Source: Paragonimus westermani (lineage: Eukaryota > Platyhelminthes > Trematoda > Plagiorchiida > Troglotrematidae). Taken from it: DNA of 64,000 bases. The notes beneath the pieces are model-generated. The model did not search any database. It was not told where the DNA came from and worked only from the letters and a program-made list of their open reading frames with translations. The stretch covers positions 38,426 through 102,425 of the forward strand of contig QNGE01000874.1 in NCBI GenBank assembly GCA_008508345.1, read 5' to 3'. The position numbers and the translations under genes were made by a program. Numbering within the stretch: position 1 is the stretch's first letter; each line of letters starts with the position of its first letter. Positions 33,540 through 45,400 of this stretch are shown here, in pieces.

Positions 33540-34510
33540 ACAGTTATAACAATGAAATTAATGGTATATTTCTTGACGTATTTGTGGAAAGCACGCTCAG
33601 GAAAGCGTGATCAACGTACAGATTTTTGAGCATACACACATTTGAACACCAAGTTTGAAAACTGTGCAATGAGTCAGCTATGTGAATAGAGCAACAAAAC
33701 AGGCATTATATGAAGGAAAAAATCAAATTTAGGTGTAAATCTTTGAGCTAGGTAGTTCTGAGAGGATAGTACTTTAAATCTGCACAATTCGATAAAATGA
33801 TTAATTTGTTACATCAATTTGGACTCCTGTAACATGCAGGCCAGCTGACTGTACTTTGAATGCCCGTGACTTCGCGGACCAACATTCAGGCAGCGTGGAC
33901 GCACCAGGGGACAGCGTTCTTCCGGAGTGAGGGTTTGAAAAACAGTTCTGGAAAGAGAAACAATATGAACAGCCATGAGCCGAAGGCCCAGTAGGCCATG
34001 CACACGAATTACACGAACGCAAACTAAACCGCACCGACAGCACAGCAGCACACCCCGTCACACAACTTAATTTCAATTCGTGCGCGCTCGCTGGCTTCGG
34101 TGGCGCGTTACACACCACAAAGTGATCGCTGGCCTAATGCTTAAGGTCGTGCCGAAAATGGGTGGTTGGAGGATGGAAAAGGTGTATCGGCGAAGAATTT
34201 GATCATTATTCCATGTAAATAGTCTCGGGGAAATGTGCAAAATATTTTTCATGATGTGGGCGGGGTAGGGACGCACATATTTTTGCGGGGAACGGATGAA
34301 CCTCTCGACCGGACGTAATTCTTCGCTCAAATTCCAAAGAATTTTGAGGAGCTCGCGATATGCTCAATCATTGCTGAATTCTGAGTGTCCGGGTGGAGTG
34401 GGATGTTTTATCGCGCGGGATATATCAGTGAAACCAAGAATGGAGGGCGGAATCATGCGATAACCGGGAGAACGTGAAACTGACTGTGATCTTTGACGAA
34501 AAATGGAAAA
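33540..34510 (-). repeat. CR1-A 3' region copy, minus strand
   Basis: It matches the 3' regions at 20600-21545 and 54200-54720 in order. The hairpin is at 33592-33609 (CACGC, loop TTTCCTGA, GCGTG on the minus strand), next comes the conserved block with GAGCCGAAGGCCCAGTAGG, and then the upstream block near 34440-34500. The ORF2 C-terminus is not present, so this is a 3'-end-only insertion. Frames at 33801-34330 are chance coding in this UTR. Confidence 0.8.
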
Positions 34511-35106
34511 TATGTTATTCTGGCATAATCTTCTATGTGACGTTAATATCACTGTGTTGATTCACGAACTATGTACCATAAGCGAGTATCTGTTATCAAA
34601 TAACACGAGAAGTGGTCGATTATCAGCTTTCCCCGGTATACAATTACTGCTGGATTTAAATTTCAATTATCTCTGTACTGCCGGTATACAGAATGAGAAG
34701 AATGTTTGACAGTACTGACAGGTTGCTTGGCGGTCTATCAGGAGAGAAGAAGGAAGAATTGCGTCCCAAGGTTATTATGCAGTCACGAGACGAGCAGGTC
34801 GAGTGTTTGTTTTCCAAACAATTTTAGCATGCTCAGCTTTTGCATGGTGGTTTACAGCACAGACACACAAGCTATCAATAAGTATGATGTAAGGGTGTAC
34901 CAGGATGTTTGGGTTGTTATTAACGGACAGGTAAATTGACACCTCTACATGCTGACGATAAGCATGAATTCCTGTTTGCTGACAAGTCTAAGGTTACATC
35001 TGTCCTGAAAGCGGTAGTTTGGACAGGTTCGAGGTGTGAGTGAAGTAACGACACGCAACACGGAGGGTTTTTACCCATATGTTATTAGGTTCGTTCACGA
35101 AGATAA
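34511..35106. other. Region without a recognisable gene
   Basis: No domain is seen. The GGTATACA octamer appears twice near 34636 and 34682 without further structure. The gypsy LTR starts near 35107. Confidence 0.45.
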
Positions 35107-35496
35107 TTTGGTGACCCGGAGCTAACCCCAGTCTGCCTGCTGCACAATGTGTGAAATCCTTCTTAACATCTTGGCTCACACTGTACATAGGACCTTAAGG
35201 ATCTTTGCTTGCCGTCCGCCTGATGCATGAGATCGCGGTTGATCGGTTGCGTGCCTGTGGGCGTACGTGCACCAAGCGCGCCATACATTTTTTCCGGCTT
35301 GCTCGCGCGTTCAGCGGTCGGATCATTAGCCTTCCTAGCTATCTCGCGTATCGGTGCCGTCTAGCACTGATCAAGATCATTTGCAATTATCGCATAATAT
35401 GTTTTCGGCCTCCGCAATTATCTGTATTTCCATTTCGCGTCTGGTGTTTCTGCGTATACCTGAAGGAACGTTAATTCAGTGCACGTACGCACTAAA
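35107..35496 (+). repeat. Gypsy 5' LTR
   Basis: It aligns end to end with the solo copy at 54753-55141. Shared blocks include GTCTGCCTGCTG, ACCTTAAGGA, CTGCCTGATGCAT-like text, CGCGTATCGGTG, ATCATTTGCAATTATCGCAT and GTGCACGTACGCA. The edges are set by where the two copies stop matching and by the target duplication around the solo copy. The 5' end reads TTTGGTGACC here against TGTAGTGACC in the solo LTR. Confidence 0.8.
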
Positions 35497-35498
35497 TC

Positions 35499-35510
35499 TG
35501 GTGAGCCCGT
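35499..35510 (+). promoter_or_regulatory. Primer-binding-like site
   Basis: TGGTGAGCCCGT begins two bases after the LTR. A site for tRNA-Trp would start TGGTGACCCCG, so 9 of the first 11 bases agree. CsRn1 elements are known to use tRNA-Trp. The match is short and imperfect. Confidence 0.5.
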
Positions 35511-35699
35511 GCATCTTAATTCTTTTCGGACGCATAATTTTTCTGACCCATGTTAACGCTGCTTTTTCAATTATACGTTGAATGTTATCTCTTTTGCTGT
35601 CGAAAGTATGTAATTCGCCAGACGTTTCCTTCAGTGGTTTTTCATTCCCGATCGCACCTATCGTTGATAACAGTCCTCAAAGCTGGTTTGCATAGTTAG

Positions 35700-36300
35700 A
35701 AGCCACTTTTGCATTGAGAAAGTTCACCACGGAACCAACGAAGTTCTACCACGTGGTTGCTGTTTTTCGCCTCACGTCAGAGACGACGTGGACGACGTCT
35801 TGGAGCTTTCACACTCCGTTAAACCATATGAGCGCCCAAAGGAAGCCATTATCAAGCGCACTGACCTTTCGGACCGTCAGCCTATTACCCAGCTGCTGAG
35901 TTTTGCCGAGGTAGGTGACCAGAAGCCTTCACAGCTTCTATGCTAAATGCAGCGCTTCGCAGACTCGACTCAACTCGAGGAGTCCTTGTTGAAGAAGTTA
36001 TGGACCCAGCGACTCCCTAGTGATAGGCAAAATATCTTTAGGGCCAACCCTCAAACGGCCTCGTGGCAATGGGCTGATACAGCCGATCGTATCTGGGGGA
36101 CATACGAAAAGCAGGTCTCCCAAGTATCCGCACCAGCGTCCTAAACACTGGCCCTCCTGGCCGACCGTGTGCGCGAACTCACGCGCCAGATCCAGGTGCT
36201 CAGCACTCGAAGCTCGCGTCCGCACTCACCCTCACGTGAGCCTAACAAACGAGCCGCCCTGTCGACTTCTAGAAGGCGACGAGTGCCCACTCCGACCACT
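35700..36300 (+). pseudogene. Gypsy gag remnant
   Basis: Consecutive frames give TEPTKFYHVVAVF, then DDVDDVLELSHSVKPYERPK and AIIKRTDLSDRQPITQLL, then GDQKPSQLL, and after a stop LKKLWTQRLPSD and TADRIW, ending in a basic RRRR-type region. This is the capsid-like gag of the CsRn1 group, whose protein packages the element RNA. A frameshift near 35770 and stops near 35945 and 36142 break it. No CCHC knuckle is visible, in line with this lineage's atypical gag. Confidence 0.75.
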
Positions 36301-36394
36301 GCTAGTACCACCAGCAGTATGGTGACCGTACTTCATTCTGCCGCAACCCCTGCGCCTTCTCCAAAAGGGACCAGGGAAACTAGCCGGCCAGCCC

Positions 36395-36660
36395 TTCGCG
36401 GCGACCGACGTTGCTGGCTCCCGCAGTCGCCTGTTTTTCATTCGAGACCGCGAGTCGGGAGTTCACTACCTCATCGACACTGGTGCATAGATCAGCGTTC
36501 CCCCACCGGATTATCGCGAACGACTTATGCAGGCGTAGTCAACCTTACGTGCAGCAAACTGTACGCCTATTTCTGTTTGTGGTCAGCGTACTCAGGCATT
36601 GAACTTAGACCTTCGCCGTAATTTTGGTGGCTTTTTACTGTGGCAGACGTTCAAATTTCC
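36395..36660 (+). pseudogene. Gypsy aspartic protease remnant
   Basis: The frame reads SRLFFIRDRESGVHYLIDTG with the catalytic DTG intact, followed by A, a TAG at 36488-36490, and ISVPPPDYRERL. Downstream pieces (QALNLDLRRNFGGF and FDLLVDARHNRLVD) match the segment between protease and RT in this group. The protease matures the gag-pol polyprotein. The stop directly after the active site and later shifts kill this copy. Confidence 0.8.
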
Positions 36661-36779
36661 TTGAGCACTTCGACCTGCTAGTCGACGCACGACACAATCG
36701 GCTAGTCGACCGTAAAACGGAATTGTTATTCAACGGTACTTTAACCAACGCGGTTGCAATCGGTCCCGCGTATCGCCCG

Positions 36780-37135
36780 GTTATCACGAGCGCTTACGCT
36801 TCTCTTGTCGAACAATTTCCGACCATCTTCAGACAACCGACCTTGCCGCCGCCAGTGACTGGTGCAAGGCAACATCACATCATCACCACTGGCCTGCCCG
36901 TTTTCGCGAGAGCCCGTCGTTTAACACCGGATAAGCCGAAGATAGCGCGCGCCGAGTTCGAGCCCATGCTCGAGCTTGGCATCATTCACCCGTCGGATAA
37001 ACCCTGAGCTTCGCCTGTTCATATGATGCCGAAAAAGTCGAAAGACTGACGTCCATGTGGAGATTATCGCGCGCTTAACAACGCCGCGGTACCGGACAGG
37101 TACCCCATTCCGCATATTCAAGACAACACGGATTG
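36780..37135 (+). pseudogene. Gypsy RT N-terminal remnant
   Basis: The frame runs VEQFPTIFRQ, HHIITTGLPVFARARRL, FEPMLELGIIHPSDKP and SPVHMMPKKSKD, then [11 protein letters not shown] and [12 protein letters not shown], the fingers of a Ty3/gypsy RT up to just before motif A. Two TGA stops (37005-37007 and 37047-37049) stand where the family has Trp. Everything after PIPHIQD is gone, including YVDD, RNase H and integrase. Confidence 0.85.
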
Positions 37136-37189
37136 CGCAAAGTAATATCGTCTCTGAACTACGCAGCTCGAACTTTTCTGCTTAAACTT

Positions 37190-37255
37190 GTATTTTCCTT
37201 GTTGGGCGTGTTTCTCACATATGCGTCGATAAATTCGCCGTTATTATTTATTTTC
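37190..37255 (+). repeat. CR1 3' tail scrap
   Basis: GGGCGTGTTTCTCACATATG followed by CGTCGATAAATTCGCCGTTATTATTTATT is the terminal CR1 block without the left hairpin arm. It lies between the broken ends of the gypsy and BEL/Pao elements. Confidence 0.7.
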
Positions 37256-37348
37256 TTTTATTGTAACTGGCTATATGGAGTTATGCCTGTATGTCTCACT
37301 GTGCAATCCGAGACAATCAACTTTTTTGAAGCTAAGCAAGATGAATCA

Positions 37349-38310
37349 CTAAGTTAGCAGGTAGACTCCGTCCACAACCAGTTGTCTCATTCTCGGAACT
37401 TGAGCGATGTAGGCATCCACCCAAAACACGAGGATAGTGCTTTCCAATTCACCACAATTCACAAGGCGCCTTCGTTGCATGGACGTGTTGATAAGTGGTA
37501 GTAAGGATGCTGGATGCCGAGGAGGTACCAACGCGTAGTGACGATCATCTGAGTTTACCAAAGTTTCCACCATTTTAATAACCCGACGATCATCCACAGA
37601 CGTTACTCCTTTCTTTACGGAGCCCTTTCCGATAAACCCTGTCCATAAAACCATCCCATGTTTCCCTGAACGCGCTGGTACCCAGGGAGCTCACCGAGGC
37701 CCATGAGCTGAATGACCTGCTAATCGGACCCAACAGCAAGCACCTTAAATATATCTTAACCAGATGTGTTTGGTACCTCTTTCCTTTTAGCTGATCAATT
37801 ACCCGATGAGCTTCTAGGGCGTCACAGCCGACCAAAACACTGATGATATAATTGGGGTACGCGCTGAACAACATATCCCGTGGATGCGGCCGTGGTAATA
37901 ACAGCTTGATATTCGGACAAAGCGTGCGAAATTTAAGCAATGTCACAACCGACCATGCTCTTTGAATGTGCATGACTGTCTTGGAATCAATGAAAGCAGC
38001 GTCGGACCGGACTACTACCGGTTCGAACATGGTCTTCCAGCTAATCGTGCAACATATGACTTAGTCCTGATTTCCACGAATTCCGAGCCTGTCGACTATC
38101 GAACAATCAACAAGAGTGCATTCCGATCCGCTGTCCAGAAATGCTCAAGCTTGGGCGGTGTTCATCCCAGAACGTAATGCAATAGGAAAGACGGACAGAG
38201 CAGTATGAGTTCCATTTGCAGACATCGAAGGTGTATCGTAGAATTGAAATCAAATTGTGTGGTAGCGGTACCCAGAGACGGCTATTTAGCAACAGTAGTG
38301 AGTGAGTCAC
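37349..38310 (-). pseudogene. BEL/Pao protease and linker remnant
   Basis: A frame at 38030-37590 contains LLLPRPHPRDMLF, ISVLVGCDALEAHRVIDQL and LRCLLLGPI, matching the (L/V)(I/V)G-D-EAH...GPI block after the BEL/Pao protease active site. The active-site DSGS itself is not readable. The 37654-37349 frame continues with VTSVDDRRVIKMVETLV, HYALVPP and RRRLVN, matching the linker that precedes RT (S-x-D-D-R...HY-LPLPW). The parts lie in different frames. Confidence 0.72.
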
Positions 38311-38444
38311 TGTAGGCGGTGATGTTTCTGTTCACATGTTTAGGCATTATCATTCCTGTTTGGATTGCAATTTCCTAGCCACCTGATTAACTTTCGAGCT
38401 ATGAAGACATAGTTATGTAGCTCGCAGGATCTCAACCCGCTGCC

Positions 38445-39350
38445 TTATCGCTCTAGTAAAAGATTGTGGAAACCAGTATAGAAAACGAAAGCCCTTGCAA
38501 GCACAAAACGAAAGCGAGAACCATAGATGTTAATGGTGGTCAGACGGATTTTATTGCTGATGCCAGCTGGGCTCAACTGTACACACATCTGTTTAAGACC
38601 GTCATATAGTTCGGAAGTTAGGCTTATAGCCAGCTCACCGTACATTATGCGGGTGGCATTGGCACGTTGCCGCACGAGTTGTGTTGGATCACGTTCGCAG
38701 TGAGTCATGAATGCGGCCTGGTCCGCCCATCTGAAGTTCAGTTTGAGATGTGACCCCAAACGATCGTTTCTATGGTCGGCTTAAAGTAGGGTCTGAAGTG
38801 CAATTCAGTTATCGGAAAGTTTCGTCAAACATCTGCTGGACCAACTGAAGTAATGCCGTTGATTGTTAGGTAGGGCCTCCACAAAGTCCATCACTGAGTG
38901 CTTTTGTCACCATATGATTTCCTTCAAACCGTTTGCGAAAGATTTTCTTGACGTTTAGATAGCTCCGACCCTCTTTGAGAATGGTGCGATTTTGGATCGG
39001 ACGTTTTGTGGGTTCATCACAACATTTAGATGAGTAATCCAGTCTTGCTTGGCTATCGCTCGTTTCATTCATAACACCTGACCCAAGTGCTTTAGCAGAG
39101 TACCAGTGAGACATGGGGTTGCCAGAAAACAAGTGTTTTTCTCGCTTGGGTGGGTTTTTCTGTCGTTCGATTGTACTACTAGAGACTGGTATTCCAGAAG
39201 GCGACTTATTAAGGTCGCTCAGAGGTTTGCGCTCGCATTCAACTCTGTTGAGCGTCGATTACCGCTGTATCATTCTTTCAAGATTTGTCTGCTTTTACAC
39301 TTCCTCCATCTGTCGCTCTGTGGCTGTCTCGCAGGGACTTTGTAGATACA
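38445..39350 (-). pseudogene. BEL/Pao gag remnant
   Basis: The clearest part (39132-38866) reads FSGNPMSHWYSAKALGSG, DSQARLDYSS, RTILKEGRSYLNVKKIFRKR and VTKALSDGLCGGPT, the hallmark BEL/Pao gag block (F-G-P-W, R-x-Y, I-L-x-x-R-F-G). Upstream, a frame gives ECERKPLSDLNKSPSG. Downstream, 38759-38445 continues with a second frame containing DQAAFMTHCERDPTQLV and ISLTSELYDGL. At least two frameshifts separate these parts. Gag of this class coats the element RNA. Confidence 0.72.
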
Positions 39351-39600
39351 GTGTCCATTACTGAATACTGAGAAAGTTCCGGTAGGTACAGCTCACCTTT
39401 CTGCTGAGACGAATTCGAGCGAACTCGTAGAGCTTGCTGTGAATTTTGCTCCAGAGTTCACCTGAGTGTCGCTAGAACTTAACACCCGGGGGTCAAGTCA
39501 AGCTGACGATGGCCGCTAAGCAGCTCGGTAATATTTCTTTATTAGAGAATGCATAGGTGTCAGTAAATGCACACCAATAGATATATGAGATCACTACGAA

Positions 39601-42330
39601 ATAGTACCTAACAAGATATGTTTCGGTAGTCAATAGTTAAGCGGTGATCAGATTCAAGACATCGGCCAAAAAGACATTAAAACGGAAATAATTATGTCAT
39701 CAATCGCACTGCTGACGAAAGAGTGGCAGGCAGGATGTCACGTATGGTGGCAGCTAACTCATTCGAAGACAAGTCTCTGCATGTCACCTGTTTTTCTGTT
39801 TAATGTTCTGAGCAAATACTTACATTCCAATGCGGAAACAAAGCTCATCGATCACTGTTGTCGATATCACGGTGGCACTGGTTTTTGTTCGCCCGTAAAG
39901 TTGCGGCCACAACGTGTCTAAAGGAGGTAACATGGATGGGCTTGTTTTTGACAAAGGTTGGCCCGTGTTTTCACCACCCGAGAACGTTACACCGACATAA
40001 TCTTGCTCACGGACTGTTCCATTTCATAACATGTGACCTCTCTATTGCGGTCGTTGTTTTCCGATTGCACTGCTTGTGTCTTCGATGTACACCCGCAAAC
40101 AATGAGTGAATGTGATCCGCAAGTCGACGGGCATTACAATCACTAGTAAATGTGAGGTGCCTTCGTTTCCATTTAATGACGTGCATTCCGCAGGCACGTA
40201 CCTTGAGGTAGACGAGGCAACAACAGACACGTTTTAGAAAGTAGCTTCTTTTTATCCCTCTACTCTGAAATTAGAGACGTCCATCCTAAATCTGTCATCT
40301 CCGTATTTAGTGGATAAAAGTTGTAGTTGGGCCCTGGGCCAACGGTTAAACGATAAAGTTGGCATAGACTCAGCTGTGCTTTTGGCGGGTTTCGAGCAGT
40401 AAAAATGAAGGGGTCGATCTAATTCCGTTCATATAGGGTTGGCCAGCTGATTAGGTGAAATTGTTCTGGCGCTTGTTTATGAGTCCGAATGGAGGGCATA
40501 GAGAAAACTGTTGCTGATTGTGAGCAATTCTGATCGAGGGGTGATTGTCTGATAAACGTTTCCAGACTTGTAGGAGATAGCAAAGGGTGGGGCGCTTCTT
40601 GTGATATATGTCTTTGTTGTGGTCTATGGAACCGGATACACACATACCCACATGCAATGCACGTTCGCTAATAAGGAAAGCATGATACGCTAAGTAGGAA
40701 AAAGTAACCAGTTCGGTTGGTGTATCATAACTTAGTGAGCTGGTGTGTCTGGCAGACAGCACGTCTCCTACAGATATTCTGGGCTATCACCGAACTCTAA
40801 GCACCAAGTAAAATCTTTCGCTAAAACGTTCAATTTAGAAGCGCACGGATGGGCAAAAACTTAAATTAAAACAATGCATGACGGAACCACCGGGAATAGT
40901 GGGCTCGTACAATATTCAGGTGGACTCTTTGTCAACCCTATTTGGCTGGCCGCCGTAGGCTGTTCGTCAAGTATTACCTAGCAGGGCCACCTGGCTGTTG
41001 GGAAGTTCGCGACTGTTGAGGATTTGGAAATATGTCGATTCCAGTGGTAGACAGTTGTATTGGTTAAGAGTTTGGTATTTGAGCACTCTCTAGAATGAAC
41101 CATTTTTGTAGACGGATATGCATCTTGCGACATATCAACGATTGACAAGTAACCAAAGGTGTCAACAGAACAGGGGAACACTCCTGGGGTGTAGGAAATA
41201 GTAAACGTCCAAGTAGTAAACACCACTACCCACTTCTTCATCTTAGCAAGGAGAACAAACTCGGCGATTATGACTCTTGTGGGGATTGAGCTTCAAGGTC
41301 GTTCAAAAAGGAAAGCGGAAATTTATATGTATAAAAGAAATTAGACATACCAACACAGTGTACACATATGTATGATGCTTAATTTCTGTAGTCCACGGTT
41401 ATAATTTGCTATTCATATTTGTATATTTCTGTAAACGCCGTTTCGTTAACTTCATTTGTACACTGGTTTAGAAGCAGCACCATCAACTTTTTAATTTGGT
41501 TAACTTGAAACGGTGAAACGGGTATCATTTCACGCCCTCTCGGTCTCCTTTAATTGCATGGGTAGTTTGGCAATATTTTATAATTCAGCGTGTTTCTGAC
41601 CTGTCGACTCCGAACGCTCATCACCCCACGTTTTTTGTGAGAATATCTACCTGTCGTCGTCCGAACTTACCCTCTGACGCTGTCTTTTTCCTTGTTGGTG
41701 GCTCACCCAATTCCAAAGATTTTGAATTGTCAGTAGGCCATTCCCAATTATTGGATGAGTCTTCACTTTACTTGTACGCACACCTTCCGTGCACATTCGG
41801 TACGATTGCAATTTCTGCTGGTACTACCACAGTCTGGACATACTTATCATTTAATCAATTAGGTCACTGTAAATAAATATTATATATATGCTGCATATGT
41901 AGTACACATAGTGTTGGATCTGTTGATGTTCGTCCGATACGTTTGCCGTCTTTGTTTTATATGATGCGGAGCGGTGAATTCGGTAAGGCACGTTAAGTTT
42001 GTTTGTAAGAAACCGATCCTAAGTTTGAATTCATTAGTCCCTGCTGTGTGCATTGAAAGGTCATGGTGGATTTTATACCATAACTATACAGTATTTGCTT
42101 TCTTCCTCTTATGACCATCATTCTTTAACCAGTAAAACTTTTCTCCTTGGTGTTGTTTGACAGACACGCACCTTTATCTACACCTAATTGTTTTTATGAG
42201 CTTATTACCTATCGATTGATGGCCGTTGGCGGATTCATGTTCTGGTTACTCCATTTTGTACGCCATCCTGTTGGATAATTTGTGTACTCGATTAATTCAT
42301 ATTAAGTGTGAGGTAGCAGCTTCATTGTAA
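39601..42330. other. Region without a recognisable gene
   Basis: The only frame worth a note is 40978-41241 (minus, 87 codons), which begins with a hydrophobic, signal-like leader. It is treated as a weak candidate in the findings. Nothing else is assignable. Confidence 0.45.
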
Positions 42331-42489
42331 TTTCGTTCACCAGTGTCGTAAAAATTCCAATCCGACGTTTCAGGACCTGGAGGATAGTCCCGTTAACCGG
42401 ACTGTCCTATCTTGAAGTCAAACCTGTGCGACATCCACGTGATATTCTGCAACCCACCGCTCCATCTGTCATGAAGTAGTTCAACAGGC

Positions 42490-45400
42490 TAAATGTTGTA
42501 CCCGACAAAAAGAATTTCTTAAACTTATTACTCATAAACACAAGGTCGTTGGTTGGTGAGATACAAATTTTAAAATCCCTTGTATTTTGTCTAATTCCAT
42601 TATCATTCTCGTGACTGAGAAGTGGTGCTCTACTAACACCCCAGACAGTCAGATGAGTATTGTAGGATATTACATGGTTCGTAGGGATCGTCTCACAGGA
42701 CGAGGAGCTGAAAGCATTGTTCACCTAAAAGCGTAATTTTCCTCGGTAACACTTGATGAGTCTAGTCTTCATAAACTCGAAGACACGTCGTGCTTGGTGA
42801 TTTCGATTGGTTCTCGCGAGATACTTGTGGGATGCATTTGCAGACCTCCAAATGTCTCTAGCAATGATTTGAATGGCCTTGTGGAGATATTGAATCACGT
42901 GTTCAACATGCCTCGTGAACACGAACAAATAGGTGGTGACTTTAACACACCTAATACCTCCTGGACCACATTTTCTGCTTCAACAAAACAGCACGAATTC
43001 CTTTCATGCAATCAACTAAATTATTGTAACCAACATGTCCTAACGCCCACCAGACAGAGTGTACGATCTTCCAAGAAGACTTTGAGCAACGCCTAGCGAT
43101 GAACCAACGTCCCAGATATTTAAAACAAGATTGAATCGTAATGCCACGGCACTATTGAACAAATTATCAAAGTGAATATTCAGACAACCCCAACAGTTCC
43201 GATCGACAGATCGTTTCCCGGGAATGGGCTAAATATGAACTACAATCACATAATAAGGCATTCATACCCAACTGGCTATTCGCACAACCATCAGATCGAC
43301 GTGCCAGAACAAAAGCGTCTAGGTCAAGGTCCAGTTAACGTTCACAAACAGGAGGGTTGAATGCGGAGGGGTGAATATTTAGGGGAATTGGGTTGGATCG
43401 GATTTTCACATGATTGTAGTTCAAAAATTCGATACACGAAGGCATATATTGAATCTCATATTCATCATAGGTATTCCGTCTGTAGAGATATCTGTCCTAT
43501 AAAATTCCCAAGGAGCGACCACAAGGTCGTCAAGTATGTGGTTGATTTCAATTTGTCTAACAAACCGACAGTTGTATTCTATCGTCCCATAAACTTTATT
43601 GATTGGAGTGCTTTCTCCTTCATACTAAGATTCTTCTTTCTCACATCAGACGTAAGCATAAGGGCTGAAGATGTTATAAGACATCTAACGTTTTATATCG
43701 ACGTTAAGGCCCCCTCAAAATCAGAACACGTCGGCCCGTATGCACAAGGAAAATTCCTTGCTGCAAGAGAGACTGATATATTTAAATTACTTAAGTCGAG
43801 GCACGGAAGAACACTAGATTTCTCCCTGGTGATGCGAATGAGCAAAATGTTTCAACACAGGACGTCAAACGCAACTCCGTCATATAAACGAAGAGCAGCT
43901 CGCGCACCGTGGTGAGCAGAGATACATGAAAATAGTGCAACTGAGGAGACGGGAAATTTCATGAGGGGCCCCGCTATACAAGGTATTATTCTCGAAGACA
44001 AAACGGTTGTTGTTGACCCTGTGGCCATGTGCGATTTCTTCAACTCACATTTTTCTGCGTCGTTTAGCGTAGAGAGCACCTCCTTACGTGCTAATATCCC
44101 ATCAGAAGTAGACTTAGTTTTAAGTAATGTTCCAATAGATGTTCGAAGTATTCGTTCGCAGTTAGTTATCAATAAGCCCTCAATCTATCCTGGACCGGAT
44201 GGCATCCCACCAATGGTCGTCAAGCAAAGAGATGAGGATACACCCATCCCATCACTTTTATCCAGCACCTCTCCTCCTCATTGGAGAAGGTCAATAATTA
44301 TGCCTCGCCAAACGAGTGGTCCGACGCAGCACGGTAATAACTATTTTTCCATTAAACACATGGCAATCTGCTCGAGAATGTTCGGGAGGATAATAAGGGT
44401 GCATATAACCGAGTTCTTGAGGACAAAAACTTATAAACCTTTCACAACACGGTTTCCTTAGTAATCGCTATTGTATCACATGTCAGCTGGAATTCTTGAA
44501 CCAAATATCTGTCTGTCGACGCAAGAAATGCGGCGATTATCATACTCTCAGACAAACAAAGGGCATTTGATCGTGTGCCTCATAAGCGCCTCCTGATTAA
44601 AATGGCATCTTCCGACAAACAATATCCCTCGCACAGCTGGCTGTCATCATACCTTGAAGGCCGCATTCACACAGCCAAAATAACACACTACTCAACGCCA
44701 AAACCGGTAACCAGTGGGGTGATCGGAGGAAGCGTTTTGGGTTCGTTGCACTTCTCAATCCACACAAATAACCGATGCAATGTTATCAGACACGGCCAGC
44801 CTTTTCTGGTTGTTCACGCTATCAGAATCGTTTACACATTCCGCCAACACAGTAAAAACGCCTTTTGCCTACGAACTATACGACAGGACTTGGCGTCATT
44901 GCAGTTATGGTGCAAAATCTGACTAATAACGCTCTTAGCAAGCAAGTCGAACATCGCCACTTTTATTCGTAACTTACCCCATGGTTCCGCCTCGCTAAAT
45001 TGATACAGCCACTTCGGTTAGAGATTTAGGACTAAGGTATTCAAACTCATTTAATTTCTCCGAACAAATATTTTTTCGAGTAGAAAAACTAAGAGAACAA
45101 TAGGCTGTGTCAAAAAGATGTTCAGTATACCAGCTGCAAAGCTGACGCTTTAAAAAAATGTGTGCTTGGCCTCAACTTGAGTATTGCACTTCTATTTACT
45201 CCCCTCTACGCAAGTCTGATAGGACTGTGTTAGAGAACCTTCAACGGTCCTTTACTAAAAGCTTGTTGAGATATTCTTCCGCGCTCAACTACAAACAAAG
45301 CTGCCAAAAACTTGGTGTTGATCCACCTTGATTTCGTTGACTAAAGTTGAACCTGACACTTCTTTATAAACTCATACATTCGGACGCCATCACCACAGCG

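Larger units (their letters stand above)
35107..37135 (+). mobile_element. CsRn1-like Ty3/gypsy retrotransposon, 5' part
   Basis: In order it has a 5' LTR (35107-35496), a primer-binding-like site, a gag remnant, a protease remnant and the N-terminal part of the reverse transcriptase, which ends near 37135 just after PIPHIQD. The gag and protease wording matches the CsRn1 group first known from liver flukes. The rest of pol and the 3' LTR are missing. A CR1 tail (37190-37255) and a BEL/Pao relic follow directly. Confidence 0.85.
37345..39600 (-). mobile_element. BEL/Pao retrotransposon relic, gag to protease-RT linker
   Basis: Minus-strand order: a possible leader or LTR with a TATATA run and AATAAA (39538-39543), gag (about 39350-38445), protease (about 38310-37700) and the linker before RT (37654-37349). 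The BEL/Pao wording is clear in gag and protease although the frames shift repeatedly. RT and everything after it are absent, cut off where the CR1 tail and the gypsy element begin. Confidence 0.78.

Noticed and set aside
19033..37049. Alternative genetic code with TGA read as Trp
   Set aside because: Several TGA codons sit at Trp positions, but the intact CR1 ORF2 uses TGG for Trp, the Penelope TGA is not at a Trp position, and TAG and TAA stops also occur in the same relics. Decay explains it.
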